Positions 38,026 to 51,164 of a DNA stretch of 64,000 nucleotides are shown here, piece after piece. Source of the DNA: Prochlorococcus sp. AG-311-J23 (GTDB lineage: Bacteria > Cyanobacteriota > Cyanobacteriia > PCC-6307 > Cyanobiaceae); contig QBVL01000001.1 of NCBI GenBank assembly GCA_003284375.1, forward strand, positions 62,001 to 126,000, read 5' to 3'. The notes under the pieces are model-generated. The model had not been told where the DNA came from, searched no databases, and saw nothing but the letters and a program-made list of their open reading frames with translations. Every line of letters starts with the position of its first letter. The first letter of the stretch is position 1. The translations under genes and the position numbers were made by a program.

Positions 38026-40038
38026 ATGGTTGCCTTGACTACTTCCCTAGACACGCTTTGTGTCAACAGCATCAGGATGCTCGCTGTTGATGCAATTAAT
38101 AAATCAAAAAGTGGTCACCCAGGACTCCCTATGGGTTGCGCACCAATGGGTTATGCATTGTGGGATAAACACTTAAGTCACAATCCAAAAAACCCAAAAT
38201 GGTTTAATCGAGACAGATTTGTTCTTTCAGCAGGACATGGATGCATGCTTTTGTATGCCCTTCTGCATTTGACTGGTTATGACTCGGTAACCATTGATGA
38301 TATTAAAGAATTTAGACAGTGGGGAGCTAAAACTCCAGGACATCCAGAAACATTTGAAACTCCTGGTGTCGAAGTAACCGCAGGACCTTTGGGAGCAGGA
38401 ATTTCAAATGCAGTGGGATTAGCGATTGCAGAATCACACCTAGCTGCAAAATTCAATAAGTCTGATTCAACAATTGTGGACCATTACACCTATGTGATCA
38501 TGGGAGATGGGTGCAATCAAGAAGGTATTTCTTCAGAGGCCTGTTCTCTTGCCGGTCATTTGAAACTCGGAAAATTAATAGCTTTATACGATGACAACAA
38601 CATCACTATTGATGGAAGGACTGACGTCTCATTTACAGAGGATGTCTTAAAAAGATATGAAGCATATGGATGGCATGTACAAGAAATTCCCGAGGGGAAT
38701 ACAGACGTAGAGGGAATATCTAAAGCTATTGAAAATGCAAAAGCAGTCACAGATAAGCCATCCATAATCAAAGTAACTACAACGATTGGCTACGGTTCCC
38801 CCAATAAAAGTGATACTGCAGGTATTCACGGCGCCCCTTTAGGTGAAGAAGAATCGGAACTCACAAGGAAGCAACTAGGTTGGTCTTACAAGCCTTTCGA
38901 GGTCCCTCAAGATGTCTACGATCAATATCGTCAAGCTATTCAAAAAGGCGCAAAACTCGAAGAAAAATGGAATGAAACTCTTTCTACCTATAAAGAAAAA
39001 TATCCCAATGAAGCATCTCAATTTGAGCGTATGTTGAGAGGCGAACTCCCTGAAGGATGGGATAAAGATTTACCAACCTATTCAGCTGATGATAAAGGGG
39101 TCGCTACTAGAAAACATTCTCAAATATGTCTAGGAGCTCTCGGTCCAAACATTCCTGAACTAATAGGAGGTTCTGCTGATTTAACTCATTCAAATTACAC
39201 AGATATAAAAGGTGAAACTGGATCTTTTCAATATGACAGTCCTGAAAAACGTTATTTACATTTTGGTGTCAGAGAACATGCCATGGCAGCCATATTGAAT
39301 GGTATTGCCTATCACGATAGTGGATTAATTCCTTATGGTGGAACCTTCTTAGTCTTCGCAGACTACATGAGAGGATCCATGCGTCTTTCCGCACTTAGTG
39401 AGCTAGGGGTAATTTACGTTCTAACCCATGATTCCATAGGTGTTGGTGAAGATGGCCCAACACATCAACCCATAGAAACCATTCCATCATTGAGAGCAAT
39501 GCCAAATATGATGGTTTTCCGTCCAGGCGATGGCAATGAAACCAGTGGTGCTTATAAAGTTGCAATAAAAAATCGTAAGAGACCAAGTTCCTTATGCCTA
39601 AGTAGGCAGGGTATGGCGAATCAACAAAATTCGTCCGTAGACAAAGTTGCTTTAGGTGGATACGTTCTTGAAGAGTGCGATGGCACCCCTGAACTAATAC
39701 TTATCGGTACCGGAACTGAACTTGATTTATGCGTTCAAGCAGCGAAAAAACTAACTACCGAAGGTAGAAAAGTGCGTGTTGTTTCTATGCCATGCGTTGA
39801 ACTTTTTGAAGAACAAAGCGATAATTATAAAGAAGAAGTTTTGCCTTCAAATATAAGAAAACGCATAGTAGTTGAAGCTGCAGAAAGCTTCGGATGGCAT
39901 AAATTTATTGGTCTTGATGGTGACAGCGTAACTATGAATAGCTTTGGAGCATCTGCTCCAGGTGGCTTATGTATGGAAAAATTTGGATTTACAGTTGAAA
40001 ACGTAATTGAGAAATCTAGAAATCTTCTCAACAAATAA
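38026..40038 (+). CDS. tktA: Transketolase
   Basis: 670 aa; [69 protein letters not shown]. Confidence 0.97.
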   Translation: MVALTTSLDTLCVNSIRMLAVDAINKSKSGHPGLPMGCAPMGYALWDKHLSHNPKNPKWFNRDRFVLSAGHGCMLLYALLHLTGYDSVTIDDIKEFRQWGAKTPGHPETFETPGVEVTAGPLGAGISNAVGLAIAESHLAAKFNKSDSTIVDHYTYVIMGDGCNQEGISSEACSLAGHLKLGKLIALYDDNNITIDGRTDVSFTEDVLKRYEAYGWHVQEIPEGNTDVEGISKAIENAKAVTDKPSIIKVTTTIGYGSPNKSDTAGIHGAPLGEEESELTRKQLGWSYKPFEVPQDVYDQYRQAIQKGAKLEEKWNETLSTYKEKYPNEASQFERMLRGELPEGWDKDLPTYSADDKGVATRKHSQICLGALGPNIPELIGGSADLTHSNYTDIKGETGSFQYDSPEKRYLHFGVREHAMAAILNGIAYHDSGLIPYGGTFLVFADYMRGSMRLSALSELGVIYVLTHDSIGVGEDGPTHQPIETIPSLRAMPNMMVFRPGDGNETSGAYKVAIKNRKRPSSLCLSRQGMANQQNSSVDKVALGGYVLEECDGTPELILIGTGTELDLCVQAAKKLTTEGRKVRVVSMPCVELFEEQSDNYKEEVLPSNIRKRIVVEAAESFGWHKFIGLDGDSVTMNSFGASAPGGLCMEKFGFTVENVIEKSRNLLNK

Positions 40039-40074
40039 AATTAATCATATAATTTCTAATTAATTAATCCAAAC

Positions 40075-41497
<1,423 letters not shown>

Positions 41498-41549
41498 CTA
41501 AAAAGCTATTGAATAAAAAAGGAGCGATATGCATAAAGATCACAAGATT

Positions 41550-41636
41550 TCACTTTCCTTACACTGGTACAAACCAGATCAAGTTCAGAGGGTGTGATCT
41601 CAGCCATATAGCAAAGCGATATGGCACCCCTAGTGA
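41550..41636 (-). promoter_or_regulatory. TPP riboswitch upstream of thiC
   Basis: Reverse complement ACTAGGGGTGCCATATCGCTTTGCTATATGGCTGAGATCACACCCTCTGAACTTGATCTGGTTTGTACCAGTGTAAGGAAAGTG: thi-box GGGGTGCC..CTGAGA..ACCC..GAACTTGATCTGG..ACCAG.GTA.GGAA. Confidence 0.95.
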
Positions 41637-41700
41637 TAAATACAAATTAGCTCGAAATCCGGAACTAAACCCTAAAGTTTTTATAGATAAAATTTTCGAA

Positions 41701-41922
41701 TCAAAATTTTTGATCATTCATATCTTTTTTTATCTCTAAAAACAACATTCTGCGTCGACTAAATCTTCTAACCGCGCCAGTCAAAACCAATCCACTTCCA
41801 AAAGCTAAAGCAGGTATGGCTTGGACTTTATTTTTGCCCTCTCTATGCAAAAAACCTGTAATTGCTAATAAAATTAGCAAGGGTGCTGAAATTGAGATTA
41901 ATGGGTTCCCAAATTTGTTCAT
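41701..41922 (-). CDS. Small conserved cyanobacterial membrane protein (DUF3188-like)
   Basis: 73 aa with two hydrophobic helices; conservation is from memory. Confidence 0.6.
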   Translation of the reverse strand: MNKFGNPLISISAPLLILLAITGFLHREGKNKVQAIPALAFGSGLVLTGAVRRFSRRRMLFLEIKKDMNDQKF

Positions 41923-41943
41923 ACAATCAAGCGTCTAGATGTC

Positions 41944-43119
41944 TTAGAGAGTTTTAGATGCCATGACTAATGTTTGAGACAAAATTTTTATTCCTAATTC
42001 CAGGCTTTTTTCATCCAAAGAAAAATATCCACTGTGCAATGGAGCACAACCTTGATCGCCAGCTACTCCTAATCTAAACATGGTGCCTGGAACATCTTGC
42101 AAGAAGAAAGCAAAATCTTCAGCTCCTAGTGATGGATTTTCTAAATAAACAATGTTTTCTTGATCCATAAAATTTTTTGCACAGGTAGATAACAAATTAG
42201 TCAGCTCTGGATCGTTATAAACTGGAGGCGCGATCGACTTGAATTTTATATTCGCCTTACCTCCATAATTAGAGGCTATATTTTGTACTATTTCCTCAAT
42301 CCATTGAGGCAAATTTTCATAAAGGCTTTTATCAAGACACCTTACTGTACCAAGAAGCTTAACCCTCTCAGCAATTACATTAAAAGCATTGCCTCCTGAA
42401 ATCTTCCCAAAGCTAATAACTACTGGCTTAAGAGCATCCAAACGTCTACTAATAGCCTCTTGAAGTCCACTAATAACTTTTGCAGAAATCCAAATTGAAT
42501 CTATGCCTTCATGTGGTCTAGCTCCATGCCCTCCATTGCCAATAATATCTATTTCCAATTCAGCCGCGGCGGCTGTAAAAGTACCAGGTCTTATTCCAAT
42601 CTTGCCAACTGACAAATCGGGATAAACATGCACACCGAAGAGAGCTTGAACTCCTTCAAGAACTTTTTCAGCTCTCATCCAATTTGCACCTTGAGCAATC
42701 TCTTCAGCAGGTTGAAAAATGATTCGGATTCGAGAATTTGTAAATTTGTTTTTTGCTAATACTTTAGCCACACCTAAACCAATACAAGTATGTAAATCAT
42801 GGCCACATGCATGCATCAGACCTTGAATTGAAGAAGAATAATCTAAATCTGTTCTCTCCTCTATTGGCAAAGCATCCATATCAACTCGCAAGCCAACAAC
42901 AGGTCCGTTTTTATTACCCATTTCAGCTACCACGCCCGTTTTGCCAACAGCTTCTTTTACTTCCCAACCTGATTTTCTTAGCTCACCTGCAACAAGAGCA
43001 GCAGTTTGATATTCCTGACCGCTTAGCTCTGGGTGAGCATGGAGATGACGACGTAATTGAATCAAATCAGGCAGCATATTCTTGGTTGAAGCGTCAATTT
43101 TTTTTTCTAAATCTTTCAT
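41944..43119 (-). CDS. M20-family amidohydrolase/peptidase
   Basis: LRRHLHAHPELSGQEYQTA, LRVDMDALPIEE, HACGHDLHTCIGLGVA, FQPAEEIAQGA. Confidence 0.94.
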   Translation of the reverse strand: MKDLEKKIDASTKNMLPDLIQLRRHLHAHPELSGQEYQTAALVAGELRKSGWEVKEAVGKTGVVAEMGNKNGPVVGLRVDMDALPIEERTDLDYSSSIQGLMHACGHDLHTCIGLGVAKVLAKNKFTNSRIRIIFQPAEEIAQGANWMRAEKVLEGVQALFGVHVYPDLSVGKIGIRPGTFTAAAAELEIDIIGNGGHGARPHEGIDSIWISAKVISGLQEAISRRLDALKPVVISFGKISGGNAFNVIAERVKLLGTVRCLDKSLYENLPQWIEEIVQNIASNYGGKANIKFKSIAPPVYNDPELTNLLSTCAKNFMDQENIVYLENPSLGAEDFAFFLQDVPGTMFRLGVAGDQGCAPLHSGYFSLDEKSLELGIKILSQTLVMASKTL

Positions 43120-43904
43120 TTATCGTCCAACGCAAGAAATGCAATCAAATCATTTGTAGGTCTTGGAGGCCAACGGCGAATATTCAACAACCAATCTTTC
43201 TCACGATATCGAATATCTAATCCAGCCGCCGCAGCCCAATTACTTTCAGCTTCACCTGAGAAGCCTTTACTCCATAGAAGAGCACTTAATGCTGCTCTCG
43301 CATCTGCAAACAAAGGATATTTACGGATTAATATTCTGATTTTCTTTTCAGCGAGTTCAATATCGCCCAATTGATAAATTGCAAGCGCCTCACTAGACCT
43401 AGCCATAGCTATAACATTATCTGAAGAGGCAGCTTGAGCAAACAAATTCTTCGCTTCTTTCCAATTATTCATGGAACCCATCACATTACCTAAGTTATAT
43501 AAAGCTGAAACATCTTTAGGATTAATGTCTAAAACATAGTTGTAATCTTTACTGGCGTCCTCCCAACGATGCAAGGCTTCTTCGGCAATTCCTCTGTTCA
43601 GATAAGGATCTAAATCTTCAGGCGAAATTTCAATAGCCCTAGTTTGATCTTTAATTGCTCCTTTAGGATCACCAAGAGCTAGACGAATATTACCTCTATT
43701 ACTTAAGGCCGCCGCATCATCGGGGTATTCATTTAAGTAAGAGCTCCAATCTTTTTCAGCTCGAATGAAATCTCCTTCTTTACTTTCTTGAAGAGCCTTC
43801 TCGAATAAAACTTTAGGAAGAACTTTGGCTTGGGTAGAAAATGGTACGAAAACAAAAAATATTGAAAGTAAAAGTAGTAATTTAAAAACTCTTCCAGAAA
43901 TCAT
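43116..43904 (-). CDS. TPR-repeat protein with signal peptide
   Basis: N-terminal hydrophobic segment; [58 protein letters not shown]. Confidence 0.88.
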   Translation of the reverse strand: MISGRVFKLLLLLSIFFVFVPFSTQAKVLPKVLFEKALQESKEGDFIRAEKDWSSYLNEYPDDAAALSNRGNIRLALGDPKGAIKDQTRAIEISPEDLDPYLNRGIAEEALHRWEDASKDYNYVLDINPKDVSALYNLGNVMGSMNNWKEAKNLFAQAASSDNVIAMARSSEALAIYQLGDIELAEKKIRILIRKYPLFADARAALSALLWSKGFSGEAESNWAAAAGLDIRYREKDWLLNIRRWPPRPTNDLIAFLALDDK

Positions 43905-44995
43905 GTATCTATATTATTTGAGGAGGTTAGCAAATAATGTTTTTCAGCTGCTGGAGTAACAACCCTTCCCCTAGAAGTTCTCTGCAAAAAACCAATTTGC
44001 ATTAAATAAGGCTCAACCACAGTTTCAAGCGTGGTTGAATCCTCTCCAAGTGCAGCAGCCAAAGTCTCAAGTCCGACTGGGCCGCCTTGATATTGATTAA
44101 CTAACAAACCTAAATAACTTCTATCTGTTGCATCTAAACCTCTTTGATCCACACGATGTAGATCAAGTGCATCGTTGACAATTTCAATATCAATCTTTTT
44201 AAAAGAAGAATGCACTTCTGCATAATCTCTTACTCTTCGAATCAGCCTATTTGCAATTCGGGGAGTACCTCGACTTCTTTTGGCTAATTGATGAGAGGCT
44301 TCCTCTGAAATTAATAAATTAATGAGTTTTGCAGATCTTTTAATGATATTTTCAAGATCTAAATAATTGTAAAAATCTAGTCGCTGCGTTATGCCAAAAC
44401 GATCTCGCATAGGGGAGCTTAATGCTGCAGGTTTAGTCGTAGCACCTACTAAGGTAAAAGGTGGTATTTCGATTGATCGCATTCTCGAAGAAGTACCCTT
44501 CCCTATAGTTAAATCTAATCTTCTATCTTCCATCGCTGGATACAAAAGTTCCTGTGATACTCGATTTAATCTGTGAATCTCATCAACAAAAATCAATTCA
44601 CGTGGCTGCATATTAATCAATAATCCAACAATATCCCTTGGCCGTTCAAGAGCAGGAGCGCTTGTAACTCTGGCTTTAACCCCCAATTCCTCGGCAATAA
44701 CAAGAGCCATGGTAGTTTTACCCAATCCTGGTGGCCCGTAAAGCATTAAATGATCAAGTGCTTCACCTCTTTTTAATGATGCTTTGACTGAAATCTCAAG
44801 AACTTTTTTTAATTCGGATTGACCTACAAAATCATTAAAAGATTTAGGCCTGAGTGAATCTTGTTGAGATGATTTAAGCTCCTCCTTTAAAAGACTGGGA
44901 CCAACCAATCTCTCCTTTCCTTTATCATTAGGAAGAGAGGAATGATTAGTAATTGAAGACACAATTGCCATGAACGAAGGGTAGTGGCATCTCAA
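43901..44995 (-). CDS. ruvB: Holliday junction branch migration helicase RuvB
   Basis: [77 protein letters not shown]. Confidence 0.96.
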   Translation of the reverse strand: MRCHYPSFMAIVSSITNHSSLPNDKGKERLVGPSLLKEELKSSQQDSLRPKSFNDFVGQSELKKVLEISVKASLKRGEALDHLMLYGPPGLGKTTMALVIAEELGVKARVTSAPALERPRDIVGLLINMQPRELIFVDEIHRLNRVSQELLYPAMEDRRLDLTIGKGTSSRMRSIEIPPFTLVGATTKPAALSSPMRDRFGITQRLDFYNYLDLENIIKRSAKLINLLISEEASHQLAKRSRGTPRIANRLIRRVRDYAEVHSSFKKIDIEIVNDALDLHRVDQRGLDATDRSYLGLLVNQYQGGPVGLETLAAALGEDSTTLETVVEPYLMQIGFLQRTSRGRVVTPAAEKHYLLTSSNNIDT

Positions 44996-45018
44996 CTAAA
45001 ATGGAGGAAAATTGAAGA

Positions 45019-45516
45019 ATGAGCAAAAAAGAAAAGAAAAAGTCCAAAAAAGATTCCTCAGTTGATAGAAATCGTCGATTAGCAGAAAATCGACAAGCAA
45101 GATATGAATATGAAATCCTAGAAACACTTGAAACTGGATTAGAGCTTCTTGGAACAGAAGTTAAATCAATTAGAGCTGGAAAAGTAAATTTAAAAGATGG
45201 ATTTTGTCTAATTAAAAAAGATCAAATTCAACTTCATAATGTTCATATATCACCTCATAATCATGCAGGTAAATTTTTCAATCACGAACCACTGAGAATC
45301 AAAAAACTTCTTGCACATCGAAAAGAAATCGAGAAATTAAAAATCAACTTAGATAGAAAGGGTTTAACAATAGTACCTTTAAGTCTTTATCTCAAAGGCT
45401 CATGGATCAAGTTAAAAATAGGTATAGGCAAAGGAAGGAAGCTTCATGACAAAAGAGAGCGAGAAAAGATTAATGACTCAAAAAGAGATTTAGCTAATGC
45501 TCTAAAACGTTTTTAA
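45019..45516 (+). CDS. smpB: SsrA-binding protein SmpB
   Basis: [50 protein letters not shown]. Confidence 0.96.
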   Translation: MSKKEKKKSKKDSSVDRNRRLAENRQARYEYEILETLETGLELLGTEVKSIRAGKVNLKDGFCLIKKDQIQLHNVHISPHNHAGKFFNHEPLRIKKLLAHRKEIEKLKINLDRKGLTIVPLSLYLKGSWIKLKIGIGKGRKLHDKREREKINDSKRDLANALKRF

Positions 45517-45578
45517 AAGAAAAAATTATTAGTTTTTATTCGAATTTTCGTAAAAAATCAAACTTTAATAATCCTTTC

Positions 45579-45830
45579 TCATGTGACATCCAAACTAACA
45601 TTTTCTGGTGGGGGTGTTGGATCAGGATCAGCAATGAGCATGTGTTGTAAAACGATTTCAGGACGCTCGCTATCTCTCCATCTAATTCGATAAGCAGGCA
45701 TTTTTGTGCCCCTGCTTGTCGTTTGCTCAACCGGTTCCATAACCCAACCGCGTCTTGAACGCCCTTGGGGGTTCCTTTTCACAACAGCATCTGCATGCTT
45801 GAAACGGAAACCAACTCTCTCGCCACTCAT
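45579..45830 (-). CDS. Conserved cyanobacterial hypothetical protein (83 aa)
   Basis: MSGERVGFRFKHADAVVKRNPQGRSRRGWVMEPVEQTTSRGTKMPAYRIRWRDSERPEIVLQHML... Confidence 0.75.
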   Translation of the reverse strand: MSGERVGFRFKHADAVVKRNPQGRSRRGWVMEPVEQTTSRGTKMPAYRIRWRDSERPEIVLQHMLIADPDPTPPPENVSLDVT

Positions 45831-45871
45831 CTGAACAAAATACTTACTCGCCTATTATCCACTCTGATGGG

Positions 45872-47392
45872 TCACTTTCCAGTTTGTTTTAAATTTGATT
45901 CTGGTCGTAAAAGTGGAAATGCTATGACATCTCTTATGGAAGGACTATCCGTCAACAGCATTACAAATCTATCTATTCCTATTCCTAGACCTCCTGTTGG
46001 AGGCATTCCTACTTCAAGAGCATTGATAAAATCCTCATCCAAGCTTTGAGCCTCAAGATCGCCTGCTTCCTTTTTCTCTTGCTGTAAAAGTAAACGTTCT
46101 CTTTGATCAATAGGGTCTATTAATTCGCTAAAAGCATTAGCAATTTCTCTTCCAACAATAAAAAGTTCAAATCTTTCAACTAAACCTTTTTTGGTCCTGT
46201 GTTTTCTAGCCAATGGAGAAATCTCAATTGGATAATCCATCACAAACGTGGGTTGAACCAGTTCAGACTCTACCGCTTGCTCAAAAGCTTCATTTAATAG
46301 GAATCCGACATTATCGGCATTATCGGGCACTTGAAGCCCCTTTCGACGCATTTCAGCCCTGGCAAAATCAACATTGTCTCCAAACGATTCAAAATCAATT
46401 CCAGTAAATTCCTTAACCAAATCATGCATCGTGGCCCTTCTCCAAGGAGGTTGCAAATCTATTTTTTGCTCTTGATAATTAATTTTGGTCGATCCACAAA
46501 TCTTTTCGCAAACTGACGAAAGCAAGTCTTCCGTTAAATCCATCATGTCGAAATAATCTGAAAAGGCCTCATAAATTTCAACAGATGTAAATTCAGGATT
46601 ATGCCTAGTGCTAATTCCTTCATTTCTAAAAATTCTTCCAAGTTCATAGACCTTTTGAAATCCACCAACCACAAGTCTTTTAAGATGCAATTCTGTTGCA
46701 ATCCTCAAATACAAAGGCAAATCGAGTGTGTTGTGATGAGTTATGAAAGGCCTTGCATCCGCTCCTCCAGCTTCTGATTGTAAAACTGGGGTCTCGATTT
46801 CAAGAAAGTCTTTTTCATCTAACCATCGTCTAATTGAACTAACTAATAAAGCCCTAGTTCGAAAAGTTTTTCTTGACTGCGGATTCACAATTAAATCTAA
46901 ATATCTTTGTCTATACCGCTTTTCTACATCTGCAAGTCCATGCCATTTATCTGGTAGGGGTTGCAAAGATTTTGATAGCATTGACCATCCAAAAACCTTT
47001 ATTGAAAGTTCACCTCTATCAGTTCTTCTTAATATTCCACTGACTCCTATCCAATCACCAGAATCAACGAGAGAGGTAATGTTCTCAAAATTATTCTTTG
47101 GATTCTCACTTTCTTCATTACGATTTAAGGTTGCCTTTTCCAAAAAAAGCTGAACTGTGCCTGTTTCATCGGCAAGAGTAAAAAAAGCAAGTTTTCCCAT
47201 CACTCTTCTCGAAGTTACTCGCCCTGCGATAGATACTTCGTCTTTTTTTTCTTCGCCATTTGGCAAGTCTTTATATTTTTCCTGCAAAATAACGGCAGAG
47301 TCAGTTGGTCTAAAATTCAAACCATAGGGACCTTGACCAAGGTTTTTTAGTGCTTTTGCCTTCTCAAGGCGGGTATCTCTTAATTCAGACAA
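45872..47392 (-). CDS. lysS: Lysyl-tRNA synthetase (class II)
   Basis: 506 aa; [62 protein letters not shown]. Confidence 0.97.
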   Translation of the reverse strand: MSELRDTRLEKAKALKNLGQGPYGLNFRPTDSAVILQEKYKDLPNGEEKKDEVSIAGRVTSRRVMGKLAFFTLADETGTVQLFLEKATLNRNEESENPKNNFENITSLVDSGDWIGVSGILRRTDRGELSIKVFGWSMLSKSLQPLPDKWHGLADVEKRYRQRYLDLIVNPQSRKTFRTRALLVSSIRRWLDEKDFLEIETPVLQSEAGGADARPFITHHNTLDLPLYLRIATELHLKRLVVGGFQKVYELGRIFRNEGISTRHNPEFTSVEIYEAFSDYFDMMDLTEDLLSSVCEKICGSTKINYQEQKIDLQPPWRRATMHDLVKEFTGIDFESFGDNVDFARAEMRRKGLQVPDNADNVGFLLNEAFEQAVESELVQPTFVMDYPIEISPLARKHRTKKGLVERFELFIVGREIANAFSELIDPIDQRERLLLQQEKKEAGDLEAQSLDEDFINALEVGMPPTGGLGIGIDRFVMLLTDSPSIRDVIAFPLLRPESNLKQTGK

Positions 47393-47461
47393 GGCAATGG
47401 GTACATACAGCAGGATTAAACAATTTCAAATGCAAACCTATCAATTTTGAGCTATTAATCT

Positions 47462-48202
47462 TTAACTGGCAATAGCAGTAGGAAATTCCCCAGTTCTTTG
47501 AGAAGCATAGCCAATACCTCTTACAGTTAAAATCAATTCTGGATTCCTTGGATCAGGTTCAAGCTTGCCTCTTAAGCGAGCTACATAGACATCCACAACT
47601 CTTAAATCTGCCGCTCTTCTGGGAGGGTAACCCCAAAGCTGTTCCAAAATTTCTGCTCGTGGTACAACACGACCAGGGTCACGAAATAATAATTCCAGCA
47701 AGCTAAATTCTGTATATGTAAGCCCTATCCTTTCTCCTCCTCTACTGACTTGCCTTCTATTAGTGTCTACAACCAGATCACCAAGCTTCATCACTCCTTG
47801 ACCTGATGGAACCTCTCTGGGCTCATCAACAGTCGGAGCAGGTCCGACTCTTCTCAAAATTGTCGCAATTCTTGCTTCTAACTCCTTTGGGCTGAATGGT
47901 TTAGCTAGGTAATCATCAGCGCCTAAATCCAAACCTGCGACTCTTTCTGAAATCGCTTCAAGAGCAGTCAAGAAAATTATTGGAACACAAGACTCTGCTC
48001 TTATTCTTCGACAAACTGCAAAGCCATCCATCTTAGGGAGCATGACATCCAGAACCACTAAGTCTGGTGCTTCTCTGTGAAAAACCTCTAGCGCTTGTTC
48101 CCCATCCTGTGCAGATAAAACTTTATAACCAGCAAGATTTAGTCTTGTAACCAAGACTTTCAACACTGCTGGTTCATCATCAACAACCAAAATGCAGGTC
48201 AT
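47462..48202 (-). CDS. rpaB: OmpR-family response regulator, RpaB-like
   Basis: ILVVDDEPAVLKVL, DLVVLDVMLPKMDG, LGADDYLAKPFSPKELEARI, wHTH YTEFSLLELLF...VRGIGY; rpaB versus paralogue not proven. Confidence 0.75.
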   Translation of the reverse strand: MTCILVVDDEPAVLKVLVTRLNLAGYKVLSAQDGEQALEVFHREAPDLVVLDVMLPKMDGFAVCRRIRAESCVPIIFLTALEAISERVAGLDLGADDYLAKPFSPKELEARIATILRRVGPAPTVDEPREVPSGQGVMKLGDLVVDTNRRQVSRGGERIGLTYTEFSLLELLFRDPGRVVPRAEILEQLWGYPPRRAADLRVVDVYVARLRGKLEPDPRNPELILTVRGIGYASQRTGEFPTAIAS

Positions 48203-48381
48203 GAGATTAGCTGTTTCTTTAGTGACAGGACCATCGAAATTTTATGTCGACATGGCTTATTGTTATATGACGATATCATCTTCAAGTAAGGTATTCAAAG
48301 CCATTTGACTAATCTAAAAGACAGAGTCCCCACTAATAAATAAGTATTTATTCTATTTTTAAAGCTTTAAAAAATTTTTCA

Positions 48382-48882
48382 TTAGTTTTTTTTATAAGTA
48401 AGAAGAAGCCATGAGGAGAAAAATGGGGCAACTAATCCAGTAATTATGACCTCGGAAATTAATACAAAAATAGACCATGAATGAAACCAATTATTTCTCA
48501 AGACGCTATAAAAAAAAATTTTTTGAATCCAAATAGAAAAGCCAACAAAAGCAGTTCCCAAAATAGCCATCAAACCAATATTTAGAAATAATTCAATTTT
48601 TTTATTATGCAATCTATATGTACTCCAGACAACAGATAAAAGTAGTAAAGATGGAACATAAGAAACATCATCAATTGTAAAAGAATCTATAAAGACACCC
48701 AACCAAACTGCAGCTATGGAAGACTTCAAACGACTATTTCGAAGAGAAAAAGGCAACAATAAGATAACAGGCCAACATGGAGTTATTCCATTTATCTTAA
48801 GCCAATCAGGAGCTGTGATTATACAAAATTGTAAACAAATTAAAATCAAAAATATTAATATGTTTTTATTATTTTTGAGCAT
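48382..48882 (-). CDS. mreD: Rod shape-determining protein MreD-like
   Basis: 166-aa hydrophobic protein directly downstream of mreC. Confidence 0.75.
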   Translation of the reverse strand: MLKNNKNILIFLILICLQFCIITAPDWLKINGITPCWPVILLLPFSLRNSRLKSSIAAVWLGVFIDSFTIDDVSYVPSLLLLSVVWSTYRLHNKKIELFLNIGLMAILGTAFVGFSIWIQKIFFYSVLRNNWFHSWSIFVLISEVIITGLVAPFFSSWLLLTYKKN

Positions 48883-49624
48883 TATTTTTCAAGATTTGAA
48901 CCCAATCGATCGCCTCAGGTGATGCAGTTAATTGAACTATTGCATATGGAGATGGCAAGGCTTTTTCATTCACAGACTTAACAACTCCAATTGTTAAGTT
49001 CGGGGGTAATAAAGTACTTGCTGGAGATGTAGTAACAGCATCTCCAATTCTAGCTAAACTGTTTTTATTTAAGAAAATTAATTTTGGTCTATTTGTACCC
49101 ATCCCAGTCAAAATCCCATGGTGCTGAGTGCGATCAATCCAAGCTCCTACCTGATGACCAGGATCAGTCAACAATCTAACTCTTGCGGTCAGTGGAGTTA
49201 CGCTGTCAATTAGACCAATTAAGCCGCCTGGACCAATTACTGTTAGTCCTTTTAAAACACCATCTTTTGAGCCCTTGTTAATTTCTAACTGTTGCCACCA
49301 ATTTCTTGAAGATCGTGATATCACAGCAGCTGAAATTCTTTGACCAGTATTAAAGTCTTTTAAAGAAAGAGCTCTTCTTAAACGAGTATTATCTTCTTCA
49401 AGTAATTTTAATCGAATGCTTCTTTCAACATTATCTCCTTCCTTAATCCACTCGCGTTGAGCTGTACCTGGGAGTATGGGTTTTAGTAAAACAGAGTATA
49501 AATCTAAGTATCCTGCTCCTTTTGACCAACGAATCCCAAATAATAAAGCTCCAGATAAAAATATTACCCAAAACCTTCCTCTTAAAAGCAAATTAAAAGC
49601 TATTTGCTTTCGGGATTTAATCAT
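48869..49624 (-). CDS. mreC: Rod shape-determining protein MreC
   Basis: Single N-terminal TM, coiled coil, AAVISRSSRNWWQQLEINKGSKDGVLKGLTVIGPGGLIG. Confidence 0.92.
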   Translation of the reverse strand: MIKSRKQIAFNLLLRGRFWVIFLSGALLFGIRWSKGAGYLDLYSVLLKPILPGTAQREWIKEGDNVERSIRLKLLEEDNTRLRRALSLKDFNTGQRISAAVISRSSRNWWQQLEINKGSKDGVLKGLTVIGPGGLIGLIDSVTPLTARVRLLTDPGHQVGAWIDRTQHHGILTGMGTNRPKLIFLNKNSLARIGDAVTTSPASTLLPPNLTIGVVKSVNEKALPSPYAIVQLTASPEAIDWVQILKNNAQK

Positions 49625-49627
49625 TAT

Positions 49628-50689
49628 TCAATCTCTAATTACATTCCTAGCAAAATCAGGCGTATCTAAAACTCTTCGCATTGATTTAAAATCATCTAGA
49701 ACCAAACCACAGCCGTTTACGACACAAAGTAATGGCTCCTCCGCTACGTGAGTAAAAATTCCTGTTTCATGACTTAATAGATCACTAATTCCTCTAACTA
49801 GAGCCCCGCCTCCGGCAAGCATAATTCCCCTATCAACAATGTCTGCCGCTAGTTCGGGTGGAGTTCTTTCTAGAGTTCTTTTTACCGCATCAACAATCTT
49901 ATTCAAAGGCTCTGACATGGCTTCGCGTAAATCGCCTGCTTTCAAGTTAATTGATCGAGGCAAACCTGAAAGTAAATGTAGTCCTCTTACATCTATTGAT
50001 TGCAAATCAAATTCATTAGATGGAAAAGCTGATCCAATTTTAATTTTTATCTCTTCAGCTGTTCTCTCGCCAACAACTAAATTATGTACTTTTTTTAAAT
50101 AGGTTGCGATGGAATCATTGAGTTCATCGCCTGCAATTCTCACAGATTCACTTAAGACTGTCCCGCCAAGACTTAAAACAGCTACTTCAGTAGTTCCTCC
50201 ACCAATATCAACAATCATTGTGCCTATAGGCTCTGTCACTGGCAAAGAAGCTCCAATCGCAGCTGCAACAGGTTCGTCAATCAAATGCACCTCTCTTGCT
50301 CCCGCGAGACCAGCCTCGCGCACTGCTCGTCTTTCTACGCCAGTCACGCCACTGGGAATACCAACTACTAGTCGAGGTGCAATTATTCCGCGGCCCTCAT
50401 TGCATTTTTGAATAAATGTCTTAAGCATTTGCTCAGCCGCATCAAAGTCGGCTATTACACCATCCCGAAGCGGCCGAACGGCACGAATATTTCCTGGTGT
50501 TCGCCCTAACATTAATTTCGCTTCATCGCCCACTGCAAGAGGGATCCCCTCTTCCAAGTCCATTGCTACAACCGAAGGTTCTTGCAGGACGATTCCCTTG
50601 CCAGAAACATAAATCAAGGTATTTGCTGTACCTAAATCAATCCCAATATCCCGGGAGAATTTGAAACGGTTAAAAAACACGGATTTCAA
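49628..50689 (-). CDS. mreB: Rod shape-determining protein MreB
   Basis: DIGIDLGTANTLIYV, VGIPSGVTGVERRAV, LIDEPVAAAIGA, IVDIGGGTTEVAVLS. Confidence 0.97.
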   Translation of the reverse strand: MKSVFFNRFKFSRDIGIDLGTANTLIYVSGKGIVLQEPSVVAMDLEEGIPLAVGDEAKLMLGRTPGNIRAVRPLRDGVIADFDAAEQMLKTFIQKCNEGRGIIAPRLVVGIPSGVTGVERRAVREAGLAGAREVHLIDEPVAAAIGASLPVTEPIGTMIVDIGGGTTEVAVLSLGGTVLSESVRIAGDELNDSIATYLKKVHNLVVGERTAEEIKIKIGSAFPSNEFDLQSIDVRGLHLLSGLPRSINLKAGDLREAMSEPLNKIVDAVKRTLERTPPELAADIVDRGIMLAGGGALVRGISDLLSHETGIFTHVAEEPLLCVVNGCGLVLDDFKSMRRVLDTPDFARNVIRD

Positions 50690-50762
50690 TCATTTGAGCC
50701 ATCATAAAGAGAGTTGAACTAAGATAGATATATCATTTAGCAACCAGTAAATAGAGGAAGTA

Positions 50763-51155
50763 ATGATGGCAATAAATTCAGTCACTCTTGTTGGCAGAGC
50801 AGGAAGAGATCCTGAAGTTAGATATTTTGAATCTGGAACTGTAGTAGCAAATCTAACAATGGCTGTAAATAGAAGGAATCGCAACGATGAACCAGATTGG
50901 TTCAATCTAGAAATTTGGGGAAAGCAAGCCCAAGTAGCTGCTGATTATGTAAAAAAAGGCTCTTTGATAGGCATCACTGGTAGCTTCAAATTGGATAGTT
51001 GGAAGGATCGTAATACTGGAGAGGATAGAAATAAGCCAGTTGTTAGAGTTGATCGTCTTGAATTATTAGGATCCAAAAGAGATTCAGAAAATAGTAATTT
51101 TCAAAACAACAATTTTAATCAGCAACCAAGTAATAACGACGAAATTCCATTTTAA
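50763..51155 (+). CDS. ssb: Single-stranded DNA-binding protein
   Basis: OB-fold SSB: SVTLVGRAGRDPEVRYFESGTVVANLTMAVNRR; acidic C-terminal tip DEIPF. Confidence 0.95.
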   Translation: MMAINSVTLVGRAGRDPEVRYFESGTVVANLTMAVNRRNRNDEPDWFNLEIWGKQAQVAADYVKKGSLIGITGSFKLDSWKDRNTGEDRNKPVVRVDRLELLGSKRDSENSNFQNNNFNQQPSNNDEIPF

Positions 51156-51164
51156 AATATCTTT

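Noticed and set aside
41509-41739. 76-aa plus ORF
   Set aside because: Covers the antisense of the TPP riboswitch; no protein-like signal.
42807-43220. 137-aa plus ORF
   Set aside because: Antisense to the M20 amidohydrolase and TPR gene; repetitive Gln/Leu composition.
46743-47153. 136-aa plus ORF in lysS
   Set aside because: Antisense shadow of lysS.
50109-50411. 100-aa plus ORF in mreB
   Set aside because: Antisense shadow of mreB; low-complexity Ser/Pro/Thr.
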